From an uncultured Bacteroidales bacterium (GTDB taxonomy: Bacteria; Bacteroidota; Bacteroidia; Bacteroidales; UBA3663), in assembly GCA_937899265.1 (NCBI GenBank), contig CALBPV010000117.1, forward strand, positions 1 to 14,807: a stretch of DNA of 14,807 bases, given 5' to 3'. The notes below the pieces were generated by a model that worked only from the letters and a program-made list of their open reading frames with translations, was not told where the DNA came from and ran no database searches. The position numbers and the translations under genes were made by a program. Shown here piece after piece: positions 14,328 to 14,807 of this stretch. Numbering within the stretch: the stretch's first letter is position 1; the number at the start of each line of letters is the position of its first letter.

Positions 14328-14807
14328 TAATCCGGCAAGATGAGCATGGTGTCGCCGTAAACTCCGAACTGATAGTTTTCTTTGAGTGCTTGCTTGTAGG
14401 CATCCATGATGAGGTCATAGCCTCCGAAAGCAGTCGCAATCATCAGATGGGTCGAAAGCGGCAAGTAGAATGACGCCAACATCGAATCGGCTACCGAGAA
14501 ATTGTAGGGCGGGAAGATAAACTTGTTGGTCCACCCGTCAAACATCTTCAGCTGACCTGCTGTCGTCACCGACGATTCGATAGCCCTCATGATGGAAGTA
14601 TCCACTGCACAGACATGGTGTTTGGTAGCCCTGGCTTTGTTCACGTGGGTAGCCACCTCCTCGGTGATGAGAATCTGCTCGGAGTCCATCTTGTGCTTCG
14701 TCAGATCTTCCACTTCGATTTTACGGTAGTTGCCTTGATTGTTCCACACCGTAATGAACTGTGTATCGACACCTTTAATCTTGAGCCGCATCATGAGTTC
14801 TCGACTG
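14327..14807 (-). CDS. queA: QueA-like S-adenosylmethionine:tRNA ribosyltransferase-isomerase (partial, divergent; 5' end outside window)
   Basis: The last 159 residues of a QueA-family protein. QueA moves the ribosyl part of SAM onto preQ1 in the tRNA wobble position to make epoxyqueuosine. The visible part aligns well with the family C-terminus: VEDLTKHKMDSEQ, MRAIES, GWTNKFIFPPY, LPLSTHLMI, AFGGYD and FGVYGDTMLIL. Several near-invariant positions differ, however. The T-L-H-x-G-x-G-x-F stretch reads TVWNNQGNY (14752-14726), AVGTT reads AVDTS, and NFHLPxST(L) reads SFYLPLST(H). The reading frame is intact with no stop or gap, so this is substitution rather than frameshift. Position directly before folK (TAATG overlap) is where I recall queA in Bacteroidales. 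It may be a divergent enzyme, a paralogue or a decaying gene; activity is uncertain. Confidence 0.82.
   Translation of the reverse strand, partial: SRELMMRLKIKGVDTQFITVWNNQGNYRKIEVEDLTKHKMDSEQILITEEVATHVNKARATKHHVCAVDTSIMRAIESSVTTAGQLKMFDGWTNKFIFPPYNFSVADSMLASFYLPLSTHLMIATAFGGYDLIMDAYKQALKENYQFGVYGDTMLILPD

Overview
The window looks like chromosome of a member of the order Bacteroidales, most likely a Prevotella-type organism. The evidence is the gene content (a LpxK–purine nucleoside phosphorylase–ThiL run behind SppA, and a QueA–FolK pair), the absence of Shine-Dalgarno sequences, AT-rich leaders, and promoters of the Bacteroidetes form (TTTG, about 20 bases, TAnnTTTG). Genus is inferred from protein resemblance recalled from memory, not from a search.

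Left part (1-1223): a truncated Ala-rich lipoprotein gene reads leftward. It is divergent from a 48-residue basic small protein, which meets a VanZ-like membrane protein tail to tail; the two stop codons overlap. Each intergenic space here carries a divergent promoter pair.

Centre (1224-5654): one rightward gene encodes a 1,476-residue DUF4011/superfamily 1 helicase with a restriction-endonuclease-like domain and a C-terminal DUF3320-type region. It has its own well-formed promoter and ends at a hairpin shared with the convergent cluster. This is the most accessory-looking gene. Related architectures have been tied to antiphage defence, but nothing here proves that role.

Right part (5726-14807): nine genes read leftward. 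In transcription order they are queA (5' end outside the window), folK, sppA, lpxK, a purine nucleoside phosphorylase, thiL, mnmA, a secreted acetylxylan-esterase-like enzyme and a zinc-less sirtuin. The spacing (a TAATG overlap, a 29-base overlap, an abutting TAA/ATG) suggests operon transcription, at least from queA to thiL. The jobs are mixed housekeeping: tRNA wobble modification, folate, thiamine, lipid A, purine salvage and envelope proteolysis. mnmA is bracketed by tandem repeats sharing the word AGTTTCA.

Most worth a second look: the QueA fragment has lost several residues that are near-invariant in the family; the helicase's nuclease domain may be degenerate; and three tandem-repeat loci lie within 4 kb, one in frame inside the helicase. 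I found no tRNA, rRNA, CRISPR array, transposase or phage gene. No gene-free stretch exceeds 300 bases; the longest is 292-535, which holds a divergent promoter pair.
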